Assembly (NCBI GenBank): GCA_036744635.1
Contig: DAIOHQ010000001.1
Location: 1-64,000, forward strand
Source: DAIOHQ01 sp036744635
GTDB taxonomy: Bacteria > Planctomycetota > Phycisphaerae > Tepidisphaerales > Tepidisphaeraceae
Length of the DNA stretch: 64,000 bases
Direction: 5' to 3'
Shown: in pieces, positions 43,205 to 52,680 of the stretch
How positions within the stretch are numbered: the first letter of the stretch is position 1
Layout of the letters: the number at the start of each line of letters is the position of its first letter
Program-made: the position numbers and the translations under genes
Notes under the pieces: generated by a model
Database searches by the model: none
Seen by the model: the letters and a program-made list of their open reading frames with translations, nothing else
What the model was told of the DNA's origin: nothing

Positions 43205-45706
43205 CTATTCCGCTGTCTCCTCGATTGCCTGGGTGGTCGCGGGCGTCTTGGTGGGGAAATGCTTGAGGCGTTCGGCGCTGATGGTGTGGCCGCCGGGGCC
43301 GCCGAGGCGAATATCGAGATCGACGCCGCCTTTGACGGTGCAGGCAAGTTGCAGGTGATGCGTGCCGGCGCCGAGATTCATGGGGACGAACTTCCACCCC
43401 TTGGCGTTCAATGCCAGCGGCTGGCCGTCCAGCGTTGCCTCGATCGCCCCCGGCCACCAGATCTGAAGCTGATGATCTCCCTGCGCCGTCACGTCGAAGC
43501 AGGCGTCGATGGAGAAACGGTCGCCCTCTTTGACGCCGAGCGTCTTGAGCCAGTCCTGCGGCCGGCCTTTCTCAGCCAGCAGCGGGCGCATGCCGCGCTT
43601 TTCCACGACCGCGCCCTTTGCAAGCTCCGCCATCTCCGCCGGCTTCAGTCCCACCAGCTCCTGCGGCGTCAGAATCACTTCCACGTCCAAGGGCTTGAGC
43701 CACACGCCATTGGTCTCCTTGCCTTCGGCGTCCTTGCCATACGCGATGGGTTGCAGCCTGACCGGGCCGCATCCCAGCACATCGGTCTTCATCATCTGCA
43801 GCCCAGTTTTGCTGAAGCTGGCCACTTCCACGCCGTTGTGCAGCAGGGCGATGCGCCCCGCTGTCCCCAGCTTCACGTCAAAGGCGCCTTCCTGGGCGTA
43901 GATCAATAATTGCGGGGCTTTTTCCGCCGATGCCACCGTGGCCCCGAGATCGCGCCCGCCGTTGTTCACCTGAAACGCCAGCGTCGCCCGCCCGCGCGTC
44001 TGCACCGCATCGGCGGCGATCGCCACCACCGCCAGCTCGTGCCAGCCCTCGGCCAGCGCTGTTGTCGCGACCGTCATTCCCGGCTGCTTCTGCCCGTCGA
44101 CGTACAGCTCATAGCGGGCCACCCTCATCTGCTCATCCTTCACGCTCGCCTTGATTTCGACGTCGCCCTTCACCACCGCGTTGGGCTCGATCCCGGACAC
44201 TGCCACCAGCGGGATCTTTGCCCATGGCCGGCAGAGCGGATCGCCGACGATCAGCATCTGGTAAGGCCCGGCCAGCGATTGATAGAACGCTTCGGCAAGG
44301 GTTGAGCCCTGGGCGTAATAGACCTGGATGAACGGCGAGGGGAACTTGTCCTGAATGGCGAAAGGCTCCTGCACCGCGCCCGATGCGCCGGCCGCTCCGC
44401 CGCGGATAAATTCCGTCAGGGAAGTCTGGCCATCATCCTGGCGCATCATGCCGCCGCAACTGGTGAGGTGCTCGCAGATGGCGCCGGGGAGAATCTTGCT
44501 TTCAGATGCCTTCCATTCGAAGCCGGCGATGCCGACGACGGCGCCGGCGACATCATCTTTCTTGGTCGGGAGCACGCCCTCAATGATCTCCGCGCCCACG
44601 CCCAGCTCCTTGAGCTTCTTTGCCGCCGCGGCGAACGCCCATTCGCGCGTGGAGGAGCGCACGTCGTCATTGGCCATGAAGTAGATGGTGCCCTTGGGTT
44701 GGGTGCCGTCGGCGGATGCGCTGCGGCGGAGGGAATCAATCGCCTCGTGGACGCTGTTGCCGCGGCCGGACGTGATCGCCAGGAAGGTCGAGAGCAGGTA
44801 TTTATCGGGGTAGTCACCGGCGACCCCTTCGGCGTCCCATCCGACGGCGCTGCGGAATCCCTGGGCGGGTTTGGGGGAGACGTCCAGCGGCTTGATGGCC
44901 GCCAGCAGCTCCTTGAAATCCTTGCGCTCGTGCAGCGGCTTGAGGTCTTCATCGTTGCGCAGATGGCGCGCGCTCCAGAAGCCGTTTTCCACCGACTTGG
45001 TCAGGGCCTCCATCGCCTCGTCGTACTGTCGGAGGTTGGCGCGGCAGCACGCGAGGTTGTAATACAGATCCGGGTCGCCGGGATGATCCTTGAGAATGCT
45101 CTCGAAGAGGGTGGCCGCGGGCTCGAATTTCTTATCCTGGATCAGCTTGAAGGCCTCGGCAAGCTGCTTGCCGGTCTCGCGGTCGGGATGAAGGTTCCGT
45201 TTGGATTCGACGCGGCGCACGTAGTTGTTGGCGCTGAGCGAAAGATAGTCGATGTCCTTCGCCAGCACCCGTTGATAGAGGTAGGTCAGGCTGCTGGCCG
45301 ACGCGGTCGGGGTCACGAAAAAGGGAATTTTCTGCTTGCCGATGTCGGGCGAGCAGTCGATCGAGAACGGGATGTCGGAGGAATAGGCGATGCAGTCGAT
45401 CTGTCTGGTGAGGGCGCGGCGGGCGATTTCATCGAGCACCGGCTGGAGAATCCTGGCGCGGAAGTCGTTGACGTTGAGTCCTTCGAAATCCCGAAGCTGC
45501 CCGAGGTGCAGATAGATCACGTTGCCGGGCGGGACCTGCCGCAGGTGGATGAATTCGTTGGCGATGGTGTTGGATGCCCAGGAGTCGGCATTGACCACCA
45601 CCGCCACATTTTCCGGCCCGGGGCTGGCGAGGAGATCAGCGTTGATGCAGGGGAGGGTAATCATGGCGAGCAAAAAGAGATACGCAAAGCGGAAGCGATG
45701 AGTCAT
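43205..45706 (-). CDS. Large secreted protein, TIGR03790-like
   Basis: An 833-residue protein with signal peptide FAYLFLLAMITLPCINADLL. The first 150 residues (NVAVVVNADSWASNTIANEF, VPPGNVIYLHLG, DCIAYSSDIPFSID) match the TIGR03790 family seen in planctomycetes. A TPR-like insert follows (DPDLYYNLACCRANLRQYDE). The TIGR03790 part resumes (GTIYFMANDDVRSSTREWAF, SCGGMMRQDDGQTSLTEFIR, MLIVGDPLCRPW), then several beta domains. Function unknown; probably cell-envelope. Confidence 0.72.
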   Translation of the reverse strand: MTHRFRFAYLFLLAMITLPCINADLLASPGPENVAVVVNADSWASNTIANEFIHLRQVPPGNVIYLHLGQLRDFEGLNVNDFRARILQPVLDEIARRALTRQIDCIAYSSDIPFSIDCSPDIGKQKIPFFVTPTASASSLTYLYQRVLAKDIDYLSLSANNYVRRVESKRNLHPDRETGKQLAEAFKLIQDKKFEPAATLFESILKDHPGDPDLYYNLACCRANLRQYDEAMEALTKSVENGFWSARHLRNDEDLKPLHERKDFKELLAAIKPLDVSPKPAQGFRSAVGWDAEGVAGDYPDKYLLSTFLAITSGRGNSVHEAIDSLRRSASADGTQPKGTIYFMANDDVRSSTREWAFAAAAKKLKELGVGAEIIEGVLPTKKDDVAGAVVGIAGFEWKASESKILPGAICEHLTSCGGMMRQDDGQTSLTEFIRGGAAGASGAVQEPFAIQDKFPSPFIQVYYAQGSTLAEAFYQSLAGPYQMLIVGDPLCRPWAKIPLVAVSGIEPNAVVKGDVEIKASVKDEQMRVARYELYVDGQKQPGMTVATTALAEGWHELAVVAIAADAVQTRGRATLAFQVNNGGRDLGATVASAEKAPQLLIYAQEGAFDVKLGTAGRIALLHNGVEVASFSKTGLQMMKTDVLGCGPVRLQPIAYGKDAEGKETNGVWLKPLDVEVILTPQELVGLKPAEMAELAKGAVVEKRGMRPLLAEKGRPQDWLKTLGVKEGDRFSIDACFDVTAQGDHQLQIWWPGAIEATLDGQPLALNAKGWKFVPMNLGAGTHHLQLACTVKGGVDLDIRLGGPGGHTISAERLKHFPTKTPATTQAIEETAE

Positions 45707-45814
45707 TTTGTTTCCTTCAACATGGGCGGCGCCGCGATAAGCCGTTGACGCCTGCGCCAGAAAGATAGAGGCTGAAGCCGCTCAAGCAAAGAGGGCGGCC
45801 GGACCAGAGGCAAG

Positions 45815-46729
45815 ATGAAGCAGGTTGTGGTCATCATCAATCGCAAGGCGGGTTCGGATGCGCCGACGCCGGACGAGGGTGACATTCGCGACGCTTTTGC
45901 CCGCCATGGCATCAGCGCACAGGTGCGGAGCGTGGCGGGGGAGGAACTGCTGGAGACGGCCAGGCAAGCGGCGGGGGAAGGCGCGGAGGTGATCGTCGCG
46001 GCCGGCGGGGATGGGACGATCAGCGCCGTGGCATCCGCCCTGGCCGGTTCCGAGGGGGTGATGGGGGTGCTGCCGATGGGGACGTTGAACCATTTCGCCA
46101 AAGATCTGAAGCTGCCGCTGGAGCTTGCGGAGGCGGCACGGGTGATCGCGCAGGGCGCGCCGCGCAAGGTGGATGTCGCGACGGTGAATGGGCGCGTTTT
46201 CTTGAACAATTCCTCGATCGGGATTTATCCGCACATCGTGAAGAGGCGCGACCGGATGATGGAGCGCCTCGGGCGCGGGAAATGGCTGTCGATGCTGGTG
46301 GCGGTGCTTTCCCTGTTTCGCCGGTTTCCCCTGGTGCGCGTGCGGCTTGGCATCGGCGACAAGACGGTGCTGCGCACGACGCCGTTTGTCTTCGTCGGCA
46401 ACAACGAATATGAACTCGACGCCCTGGCGCTGGGCGGACGCAAGACCATCGAAGGGGGCGTGCTCTGCCTGTATTTCGCCAACCGCACCGGCCGCTGGGG
46501 TCTGTTTGTGCTGGCGCTGCGCGCCTTGCTGGGAAGGCTGAATGAGTCGAAGGATTTTGAGTCCCTCTGCCTGAAGGAGGTGTGGATTGAGTCGTCAAAA
46601 AAGCGGCTGCGGGTGTCCGCCGACGGCGAATTGATGAGGATGTCGCCGCCGCTCCATTACCAGATCCGCCCGGCAGCGCTCAAGGTGATGGCGCCGCGGG
46701 ATGCGACAAATGACGCGGCGCCGGGATGA
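45815..46729 (+). CDS. Diacylglycerol/lipid kinase family protein
   Basis: A 304-residue kinase of the DAGK_cat family: VVVIINRKAGSDAPTPDEGD, the nucleotide motif VAAGGDGTISAVASALAG, VLPMGTLNHFAKDLKLP and C-terminal RLRVSADGELM. It phosphorylates a lipid such as diacylglycerol at the inner membrane. It is followed 24 bp later by a metallophosphoesterase, a common pairing. Confidence 0.88.
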   Translation: MKQVVVIINRKAGSDAPTPDEGDIRDAFARHGISAQVRSVAGEELLETARQAAGEGAEVIVAAGGDGTISAVASALAGSEGVMGVLPMGTLNHFAKDLKLPLELAEAARVIAQGAPRKVDVATVNGRVFLNNSSIGIYPHIVKRRDRMMERLGRGKWLSMLVAVLSLFRRFPLVRVRLGIGDKTVLRTTPFVFVGNNEYELDALALGGRKTIEGGVLCLYFANRTGRWGLFVLALRALLGRLNESKDFESLCLKEVWIESSKKRLRVSADGELMRMSPPLHYQIRPAALKVMAPRDATNDAAPG

Positions 46730-46753
46730 AAATGGCGGCTGCCGCCGATCGAC

Positions 46754-47551
46754 ATGCGCACCATCGCCCACATTTCCGACCTGCACTTCGGCCGGGTTGA
46801 TCCCGCGACGGCGGCCGCTCTGGTGGAGGATCTCGCCGCTCTTTCGCCGTCGGTGCTGGTGGTCAGCGGCGATTTCACCCAGCGCGCCCGGCGCCGGGAA
46901 TATTCCGAGGCGCGGGAATATCTCGGCCGGCTTCCGCGGCCACAGGTTCTGGTTCCGGGTAACCATGACATTCCGCTGTACGATGTGATCCGCCGCTTTT
47001 TCTTTCCGCTGAGTCGTTATCGCAAGTACATCACCAGCGAGATGCGCCCGCGCTTCGGCGATGATGAACTGCTGGTGATGGGCATCAACTCGGCGCGGTC
47101 TTTCACGTGGAAGAATGGCCGGATTTCCCAGGAGCAGCTTCTGGATATTCGCCTGCACGCCTGCCCGCTGCCGCCGGGTGTGTTCAAGGTGGTGGTGACG
47201 CATCACCCGTTCATTCCGCCGCCGGGCGAGCTGAAAAAGGGGATCATCGGCCGGTCGGCGATGGCGCTGAATGAGATGGAGAAGTGCGGCGTGGACATGA
47301 TTCTGTCCGGGCATCTGCACGTCGGCTACAGCGGCGATGTCCGCACCCATCATGAGGCGGTCAAGCGTTCGATTCTGTCGGTGCAGGCGGGCACGGCGAT
47401 CTCAACCCGCCGGCGGAATGAACCTAACGCGTATAACCTGATCACGATCAACTCGGATCATGTCACGATTGCGGTGCGGGCGTGCAGTGGGGGGAGGTTC
47501 AGGCAGACGGAAGTCACGCACTACTCGAAAATAGATCATGCCTGGGTGTGA
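46754..47551 (+). CDS. Metallophosphoesterase (calcineurin-like)
   Basis: A 265-residue phosphoesterase with all five metal motifs: HISDLHFGR, VVSGDFTQRAR, VPGNHDIPLYD, VVTHHPFIPPP and LSGHLHVGY. This resembles the CpdA/cyclic-nucleotide and lipid phosphoesterase group. As the partner of a lipid kinase it could act on a phospholipid such as UDP-diacylglucosamine, but substrate cannot be told. Confidence 0.88.
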   Translation: MRTIAHISDLHFGRVDPATAAALVEDLAALSPSVLVVSGDFTQRARRREYSEAREYLGRLPRPQVLVPGNHDIPLYDVIRRFFFPLSRYRKYITSEMRPRFGDDELLVMGINSARSFTWKNGRISQEQLLDIRLHACPLPPGVFKVVVTHHPFIPPPGELKKGIIGRSAMALNEMEKCGVDMILSGHLHVGYSGDVRTHHEAVKRSILSVQAGTAISTRRRNEPNAYNLITINSDHVTIAVRACSGGRFRQTEVTHYSKIDHAWV

Positions 47552-47659
47552 GAAGGGTAGGACTTGGAAATTTCCGCGGTGCAATCCTCCGGCGGGTTCT
47601 CGTCCTATAGTCCAGTCACTGCATGACGGTAATTCCGAAGGATCTGGCGCGATGATCTC

Positions 47660-47723
47660 GTAGGGTGGGCGTACTCGCCCACCGCGACGCGCCCGAAGCG
47701 GTGGGCGAGTACGCCCACCCTAC
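47660..47723. repeat. Perfect 26-bp inverted repeat
   Basis: Arms 47660-47685 and 47698-47723 are perfect reverse complements (GTAGGGTGGGCGTACTCGCC plus six more bases), with a 12-base loop. Each arm contains a smaller palindrome GGGTGGGCG/CGCCCACC. No T-run follows. It lies between the metallophosphoesterase and the sugar dehydrogenase remnant. Confidence 0.9.
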
Positions 47724-47814
47724 ATGAACTCATCCTATGGCGGCTTTCCTGATCCACTCGCTCAGGAATACGCTCCTATACTTCCTCCATCGTTCAATCC
47801 CATGGAGGAAGCGC

Positions 47815-48505
47815 ATGCTCGAAATCGAGTCGCTCGAAGGGCGTTTGTTGCTGTCGACGCTGCCGGCGGGTTTTGTGGATACGCCGGTGGTCTCGGGGTT
47901 GAGCGCTCCGACCACGATGGAATTCGCTCCTGACGGGCGCATCTTCGTGGCCGAGCAGGGTGGATCATTGCGGGTGATCGAGAATGGCCAGCTTCTTTCG
48001 ACGCCGTTCCTGACCGTTGACACGGATTCTTCCGGCGAGCGCGGGTTGCTGGGGATCGCGTTCGATCCCAACTTCGCCGACAACCATTTCGTCTATGTCT
48101 ATTACACCCACCTTTGAGGAGATCGACGACGGCATCGCCGGATCAAACTACGGCTGGCCGAACACCGAAGGACCCACCACCGATCCAGCCTTCCGCTCGC
48201 CGCTGTTTGCCTATGGCCACGACATCGGCAGCGGCATCGTGGGCGGCGCTTTCTACCCGAACCTCACGGTGCAGAGCAACATCGCCGGGACATTGCTGCT
48301 GCTCGACGGTGCGGCCATCTCAACCCCGTTCATCACCGCAGGCCCCGTCGGCTTCAAACACCGGCTGCAGGCGCCCCCGACGCAGATCATCGCCGGAGTC
48401 AGCTACCGCTTCGTCCGCTGGTCCATTGGCCGGCGCCGTGCTGTCACCGTTACCGCGGCTGCGACGGATACCACGATCATTGCCGAGCTCAAACCAATCT
48501 CATAA
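47815..48505 (+). pseudogene. PQQ-type sugar dehydrogenase, remnant with LEPR-XLL-like start
   Basis: From ATG 47815 (GGAGGAA before it) the frame reads MLEIESLEGRLLLSTLPAGF, a LEPR-XLL-type anchor region, then SGLSAPTTMEFAPDGRIFVA and GERGLLGIAFDPNFADNHF, the start of a glucose/sorbosone dehydrogenase beta-propeller. After VYVYYTH it breaks. In another frame it resumes with EEIDDGIAGSNYGWPNTEGP, normally several hundred residues later, and then a C-terminal LLLLDGAAISTPF and YRFVRWSIG. At least two internal deletions have removed most of the propeller. Confidence 0.8.
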
Positions 48506-48530
48506 ATCCAGAGTTCCTGGCGAGGGATAG

Positions 48531-48565
48531 AAAAAGGCCCGTCCGGGTTGGAAGGGCCTTGTTCG
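48531..48565 (-). terminator. Rho-independent terminator after the YHS gene
   Basis: On the minus strand AAGGCCC, a 13-base loop and GGGCCTTTTT. It lies 25 bp beyond the stop of the gene at 48590. Confidence 0.8.
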
Positions 48566-48589
48566 ATATTTTCGCTTGCAGGCGGTGTC

Positions 48590-48865
48590 TTACTTCAGCT
48601 TCGCCATGTACTTCTCCGGGTTCTTCTTGAACACCGGCGGGCAGTCATCGCAGCAGAAGCCGATGACCTTTCCATCGTAGATGGTGGTGATTTTGGGATC
48701 GATCTTGTCGCCTTCCACCGGGCAGAGGGTGTTGATCGGCTTGCCCGATGCGGCCGGCTGGGTCGATGGCGCCGTTGTCGGCGCATCGCTCTTGCCCTCC
48801 GCCGCCACCAATACCGCGCCGCCAATCAATACCGCGCAAACTGCGCTCAAAATTATTGCTTTCAT
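48590..48865 (-). CDS. Secreted YHS-domain protein
   Basis: A 91-residue protein with a signal peptide (MKAIILSAVCAVLIGGAVLV), a Thr/Pro/Ser linker and a YHS-type domain INTLCPVEGDKIDPK, VIGFCCDDCPPVFKKNPEKY. The cysteines fit a metal-binding TRASH-like fold, often for copper. A TATAAT -10 box lies at 48912-48907 with no clear -35. Confidence 0.82.
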   Translation of the reverse strand: MKAIILSAVCAVLIGGAVLVAAEGKSDAPTTAPSTQPAASGKPINTLCPVEGDKIDPKITTIYDGKVIGFCCDDCPPVFKKNPEKYMAKLK

Positions 48866-48958
48866 CGTCTGTCTCTCCTGTGAATGTCCTGGCTGATCTC
48901 CCCTTGATTATACAGACCCGATCGCGGCGGGTTCGTTAGAAAACGCGGCGGTGGCTGC

Positions 48959-49219
48959 TTATTTCTTGAAATATTCCGCGTTTTTTTCGATAAAGCTTGC
49001 CCATTCCGCCGGCAGGTCTTCCTGGGGGAAGATGGCCGAGACCGGGCATTCATCGACGCACAGGCCGCAATCGATGCAGGTATCCGGGTCGATGTAGAGC
49101 ATCTCCGCTGCCGCGAAAGTCACCTCGTCCTTGGTCGGGTGGATGCAATCCACCGGGCACACCGCCACGCAGGCCGTGTCCTTGGTGCCGATGCAGGGTT
49201 GGGCGATAATATGTGCCAT
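48959..49219 (-). CDS. Ferredoxin with two iron-sulfur clusters
   Basis: An 86-residue ferredoxin: PCIGTKDTACVAVCPVDCIH for the first cluster ([3Fe-4S] type, spaced C-x7-C-x3-C-x-x-x-CP) and CIDCGLCVDECPVSAI for a [4Fe-4S] cluster. It resembles the 7Fe ferredoxin FdxA family but is shorter. AAAGGAG precedes ATG 49219. It carries electrons in the cytoplasm; no redox partner gene lies beside it. Confidence 0.92.
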   Translation of the reverse strand: MAHIIAQPCIGTKDTACVAVCPVDCIHPTKDEVTFAAAEMLYIDPDTCIDCGLCVDECPVSAIFPQEDLPAEWASFIEKNAEYFKK

Positions 49220-49253
49220 AGCAACTAACTCCTTTACGTTGTGATTGGACGGG

Positions 49254-49281
49254 ATTATATGGGGGATCATCCCATCGGCAA
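49254..49281 (-). promoter_or_regulatory. Promoter of the ferredoxin gene
   Basis: Minus strand: TTGCCG (49281-49276), 16-bp spacer, consensus TATAAT (49259-49254), 35 bp before the start codon. Confidence 0.65.
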
Positions 49282-49299
49282 TACACCCGCACGAAAACC

Positions 49300-51714
49300 T
49301 TACCCTGGGCCTGAGGCAGTTGTACCGCTATTGGGCGCGTCAATTCCACTTGGATCGACTCGAACCGCCGCACGGATGGAGAAAAGATCGAGCAGAGCTT
49401 GCCGTGCGGGATTGATGCTCATGACCAGGTCCGCAAGAGTATCGGGGCGCATTTCGTACCACTGGTATCCACGCCGGGCGAGTGATTGACGAAGGGGCCG
49501 CCCTTTCTCATTGACGCCGCCGGCGAACTTGCGAATCCAGGCAAGTGCGCCCGTATGGCCTGCATTCCGCAGTTCCGCTAAAGTCCGCGAACAGCAGAAT
49601 GCATCTGACGTGCCGGCGGCGACGAAGCCGGTTACGTCGGTTGGGGATCGCAGCGCGGGTCGAATGTACTGCCGCTCAATGCCGTGCCCGGTTTCGGGGT
49701 AGAACAGTGGATTCCAGCCGCGACGTTCGCCGCGGTTAATATCGAAGTGTTCCGACGCTGGTACCAGGCGGCGGCCTAGTTCGTCGAGCCAGCCGAGCGC
49801 GACGAACATGCCCTGCCACGACAGCCCCAGGACCTCCAACCGCTTGATATCTTCGGCACTTCGGTGGTGAGAGACGAAATCATTCATGCCCGCGCCACTC
49901 GTGCGGATGCGCGACACGAGTGACTCGACATCGCGGATGTCTGCCAAGCGGCGGTGTAAGGCGGTGAAGCGGATGGTTTCGGCGAGGTCATCGGCGGAGC
50001 GCACTTGCTCCCGCCGCGTCATCACCAGCAGATTCGTAACAATGTCCGCATTTTCGAACCAGCGCCCGGAAGCAGATATCACGACATCGTCAATGCTGTA
50101 GAATCGTCGCAGCAGCCGTCGAAAGCGCGCCCCCCAACCAGTCGCCAGCCATGCGTTGGTCACGATCATACCCAGGCGCCCACCAGACTTGATGTGCTCC
50201 CATAAGAGAAACGGTACAAACGCCATGAAATCGCTCTTCACATCAAGTTCGTCAATGCCCGCTGCCCGGCTGGCGCTCTGGCTGACTTGCACCAGCATGT
50301 CGCGCAGGTCCGGAAGGCTTTCAAATCGGATGAACGGGGGATTCGTCACCACCGCCGCAAAGGAAGGCAGCGCCTCGGTGACAGCCGCACCGGTCTGCGG
50401 GTCTTGGAATTCCACCCGCGATCCGGGAGCAATGGTGAGCGTATTCTTGCGGAATACGCGGACGAGGTGGCCGAGTTTCCGCGGCGACGAAACAGCGATG
50501 GTTGCGATCTGCACCGCAAATGCATCGATGTCGTTAAGCCAGACACCAGCCGCGGCGTCGGCGTCACTCACCCCAGCCGACCGTTTGGCTTCCATCACGA
50601 CCCTTGCAATCGTTCCCGAGCCGCAGAAAGGGTCCCAGATCGCGGCCTCCAGGTTATCGACGGCCAAGGCGATCAGAAGTTGCGCCAACCTCTCGGGGGT
50701 CACATACTGCCCCGAAGTTTTGCGCTGAGACGCCTGCACCGTTTCTTCCAGCATTCGACCCAGCAGCGCCTGTTCCACGCCGCGAGGCAGCAGATCGGAC
50801 AACAGGAAGTTCACCTGCAGCAGTGCCGTCCATGCGCCGTCTGAGACATGCTCTTGAGCCAGCGCTGGTTGAAAGACCGTCCAAAAATCACACGAGCGGG
50901 AGATGGCTTCGAACGCCTTGAGCGCCTGCCGCGGCGTTGTGTGCTGATCGAAGGCCTCTACGGCCGCCGCGTCGGAGCGCGATGCCTTGAGGTAATGGGC
51001 CAACAGCAGTTTGACGATCCAATTGAGCAGGGCCAGGCGCGCCAGCGCGCGCGGTGCCGTCTCGCCGGGGTATTGTGCGCCAACCTCCACCCACCACACG
51101 CTCACGCGGTCGCGCAAGGCGGCCGTTTTTCGCAAGGCCGTCGCAATCTCAGCGGCGACTGGTTCATGAAGCTCATTCAGCAGATCAATGACGACGGCAT
51201 CAGAAAACGTCTCCACGACCCCCGGCCGCGTAGGGCGCCCCGTTCAAACAACTCGTTCAGGTCATCGAGGATATGATGGAGTTGGGACAACCACCGCAGG
51301 CGTGCCGGTTCGACCGACCCGCGATCACGAACGTCCGCCAGTTCCGACCATCGCTGACGTTCGACAAAGTCGCCAGCAGCATCCCGGATGAAGAGTACGG
51401 CCTCAGTAACGTTCCAAACGAGAAAGCTGTCGGCGCCGAGTCGTTGGGCTTTCTCGCGCGCGTTGTCGATGAGCTCATTATCGCTAACGGGTGTGTCCGG
51501 GAAATTTCAACTCCCAGCCGTGCAATACTGACCCGCCGGCGGCGTTATCGAAGAGCAGCACGTCGGGAAAGCGCGTGACCCGACCGCCGCGCAGGGTTCG
51601 TTCGCCGCCGCCGCGGCGTATTTTCCGCTGCTGGCGTGTGCAGTAGGCATTGATCTCGCTGATCAAGTCGATTGCCCAGGCGCGTTCGTTATAGCCGCTG
51701 CCCCCGCCGCTCAT
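49300..51714 (-). pseudogene. Restriction-modification protein (PD-(D/E)xK + N6-methylase), two frameshifts
   Basis: ATG 51714 starts MSGGGSGYNERAWAIDLISE, then TRFPDVLLFDNAAGGSVLHG and WELKF, a D-x-ExK nuclease pattern. At about 51500 one extra C shifts the frame. The continuation is PDTPVSDNELIDNARE and LGADSFLVWNVTEAVLFIRD. At about 51232 a G-run one base short shifts it back, and the rest reads VVETFSDAVVIDLLNELHEP. It continues as an N6-adenine methylase: SGQYVTPERLAQLL, WDPFCGSGTIARVV and catalytic VVTNPPFIRF. Repaired length is about 804 residues, a type IIG/BREX-PglX-like plan. Its start overlaps the second methyltransferase by 4 nt. The frame from 51216 alone is 638 residues. Confidence 0.75.
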
Positions 51715-52601
51715 GGCTGCTCCAGCGCGATAGCAGATGCGCGGCGGATGACGACTGGCGCGGGGGGTTCGACCTGCCAAAGCCCGACCGTCTGAGCGCA
51801 GGCTTTCCGCAAGCGCTGTTCGGCAATGGTCAGATAATCGATCTTGTGATCCTTGAAGCGATGAACCTCTTCGTTGCGTTCGATTCCCAGATAGTGTCGT
51901 CCTTCGAGGGCTGCGGCCACAAGGAAGCTGCCGCTGCCGATGGCGTTGTCCAGCACGATGTCGCCGGGATTGGTGAAGGTACGGATCAGATAACGCCCCA
52001 GTGCCACCGGCTTTTGCGTTGGGTGCCAGACGGAGCCCTCGCTCTCGGCCGTCTTGAAATAGACCACATCGGTGGGATAACGCTGACCCTCGCTCTTGAC
52101 CTCGACGGGTTGAAAACGCCCGTAGCTCCCTGTGTACTGAGCCTTGCGAATCCCTTTGTTATAGGCTTCCCCCGCCTCCAATTGCGGGTGGTATACCGGC
52201 TGCTTGTTGTAAAAGATGCAGATGTCTTCGTGCCGCCGCAGTGGTTGTTTCTTGGCATTCAGAAAATTCGTGGGTTTTGATTTGACCCAGATAATTTTAT
52301 TTCGGAACAACGGACCGTTGCTGAGGATGAGCCTGGCGGTGAAGAGCCCTTGGGCCGTCAGGGCCACGACACCTCGGTCTTTGAGCACCCGTGCGTATGC
52401 CGTCCAGAGGCGGTCGAGCGGGATAACACTGTCCCAGTCGTTCTGTGTCGTGCCGTACGGCAGATCGCATAGAATCAGGTCAACCGATTTGGCCGGAATA
52501 CGCTCCATGTACTCCAGGCAATCGCCTTCGTACAGGCGATCAACGTGTGTGGCCGGCTGCGCTGCGGGGGAAACTATTGGAGCGAGGTTACCTGCCGACA
52601 T
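51711..52601 (-). CDS. DNA methyltransferase (N6-adenine/N4-cytosine, beta class)
   Basis: A 296-residue enzyme: LYEGDCLEYMERIPAKSVDL, the catalytic motif ILCDLPYGTTQNDWDSVIPL (DLPY form of DPPY), KIIWVKSKPTNFLNAKK and SAM-binding VLDNAIGSGSFLVAAALEGR with HPTQKPVAL between them. It methylates DNA, probably as part of a restriction-modification locus with the downstream nuclease-methylase protein, to which it is coupled by ATGA. Intact in all motifs. Confidence 0.92.
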   Translation of the reverse strand: MSAGNLAPIVSPAAQPATHVDRLYEGDCLEYMERIPAKSVDLILCDLPYGTTQNDWDSVIPLDRLWTAYARVLKDRGVVALTAQGLFTARLILSNGPLFRNKIIWVKSKPTNFLNAKKQPLRRHEDICIFYNKQPVYHPQLEAGEAYNKGIRKAQYTGSYGRFQPVEVKSEGQRYPTDVVYFKTAESEGSVWHPTQKPVALGRYLIRTFTNPGDIVLDNAIGSGSFLVAAALEGRHYLGIERNEEVHRFKDHKIDYLTIAEQRLRKACAQTVGLWQVEPPAPVVIRRASAIALEQP

Positions 52602-52680
52602 GTGCGCATTCTAATGCCAAGGGCCACTTCCAACCAATTGGCTACCAAGCTGCAACATTGGATGGCGCAGATGCCGCACG

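Noticed and set aside
44468..45748. Plus-strand frame of 426 codons
   Set aside because: Antisense of the TIGR03790-like gene; no ribosome site or motif.
51257..51478. Separate small gene between the two restriction-modification frames
   Set aside because: Another frame of the same bases continues the nuclease-methylase protein; this one has no motif.
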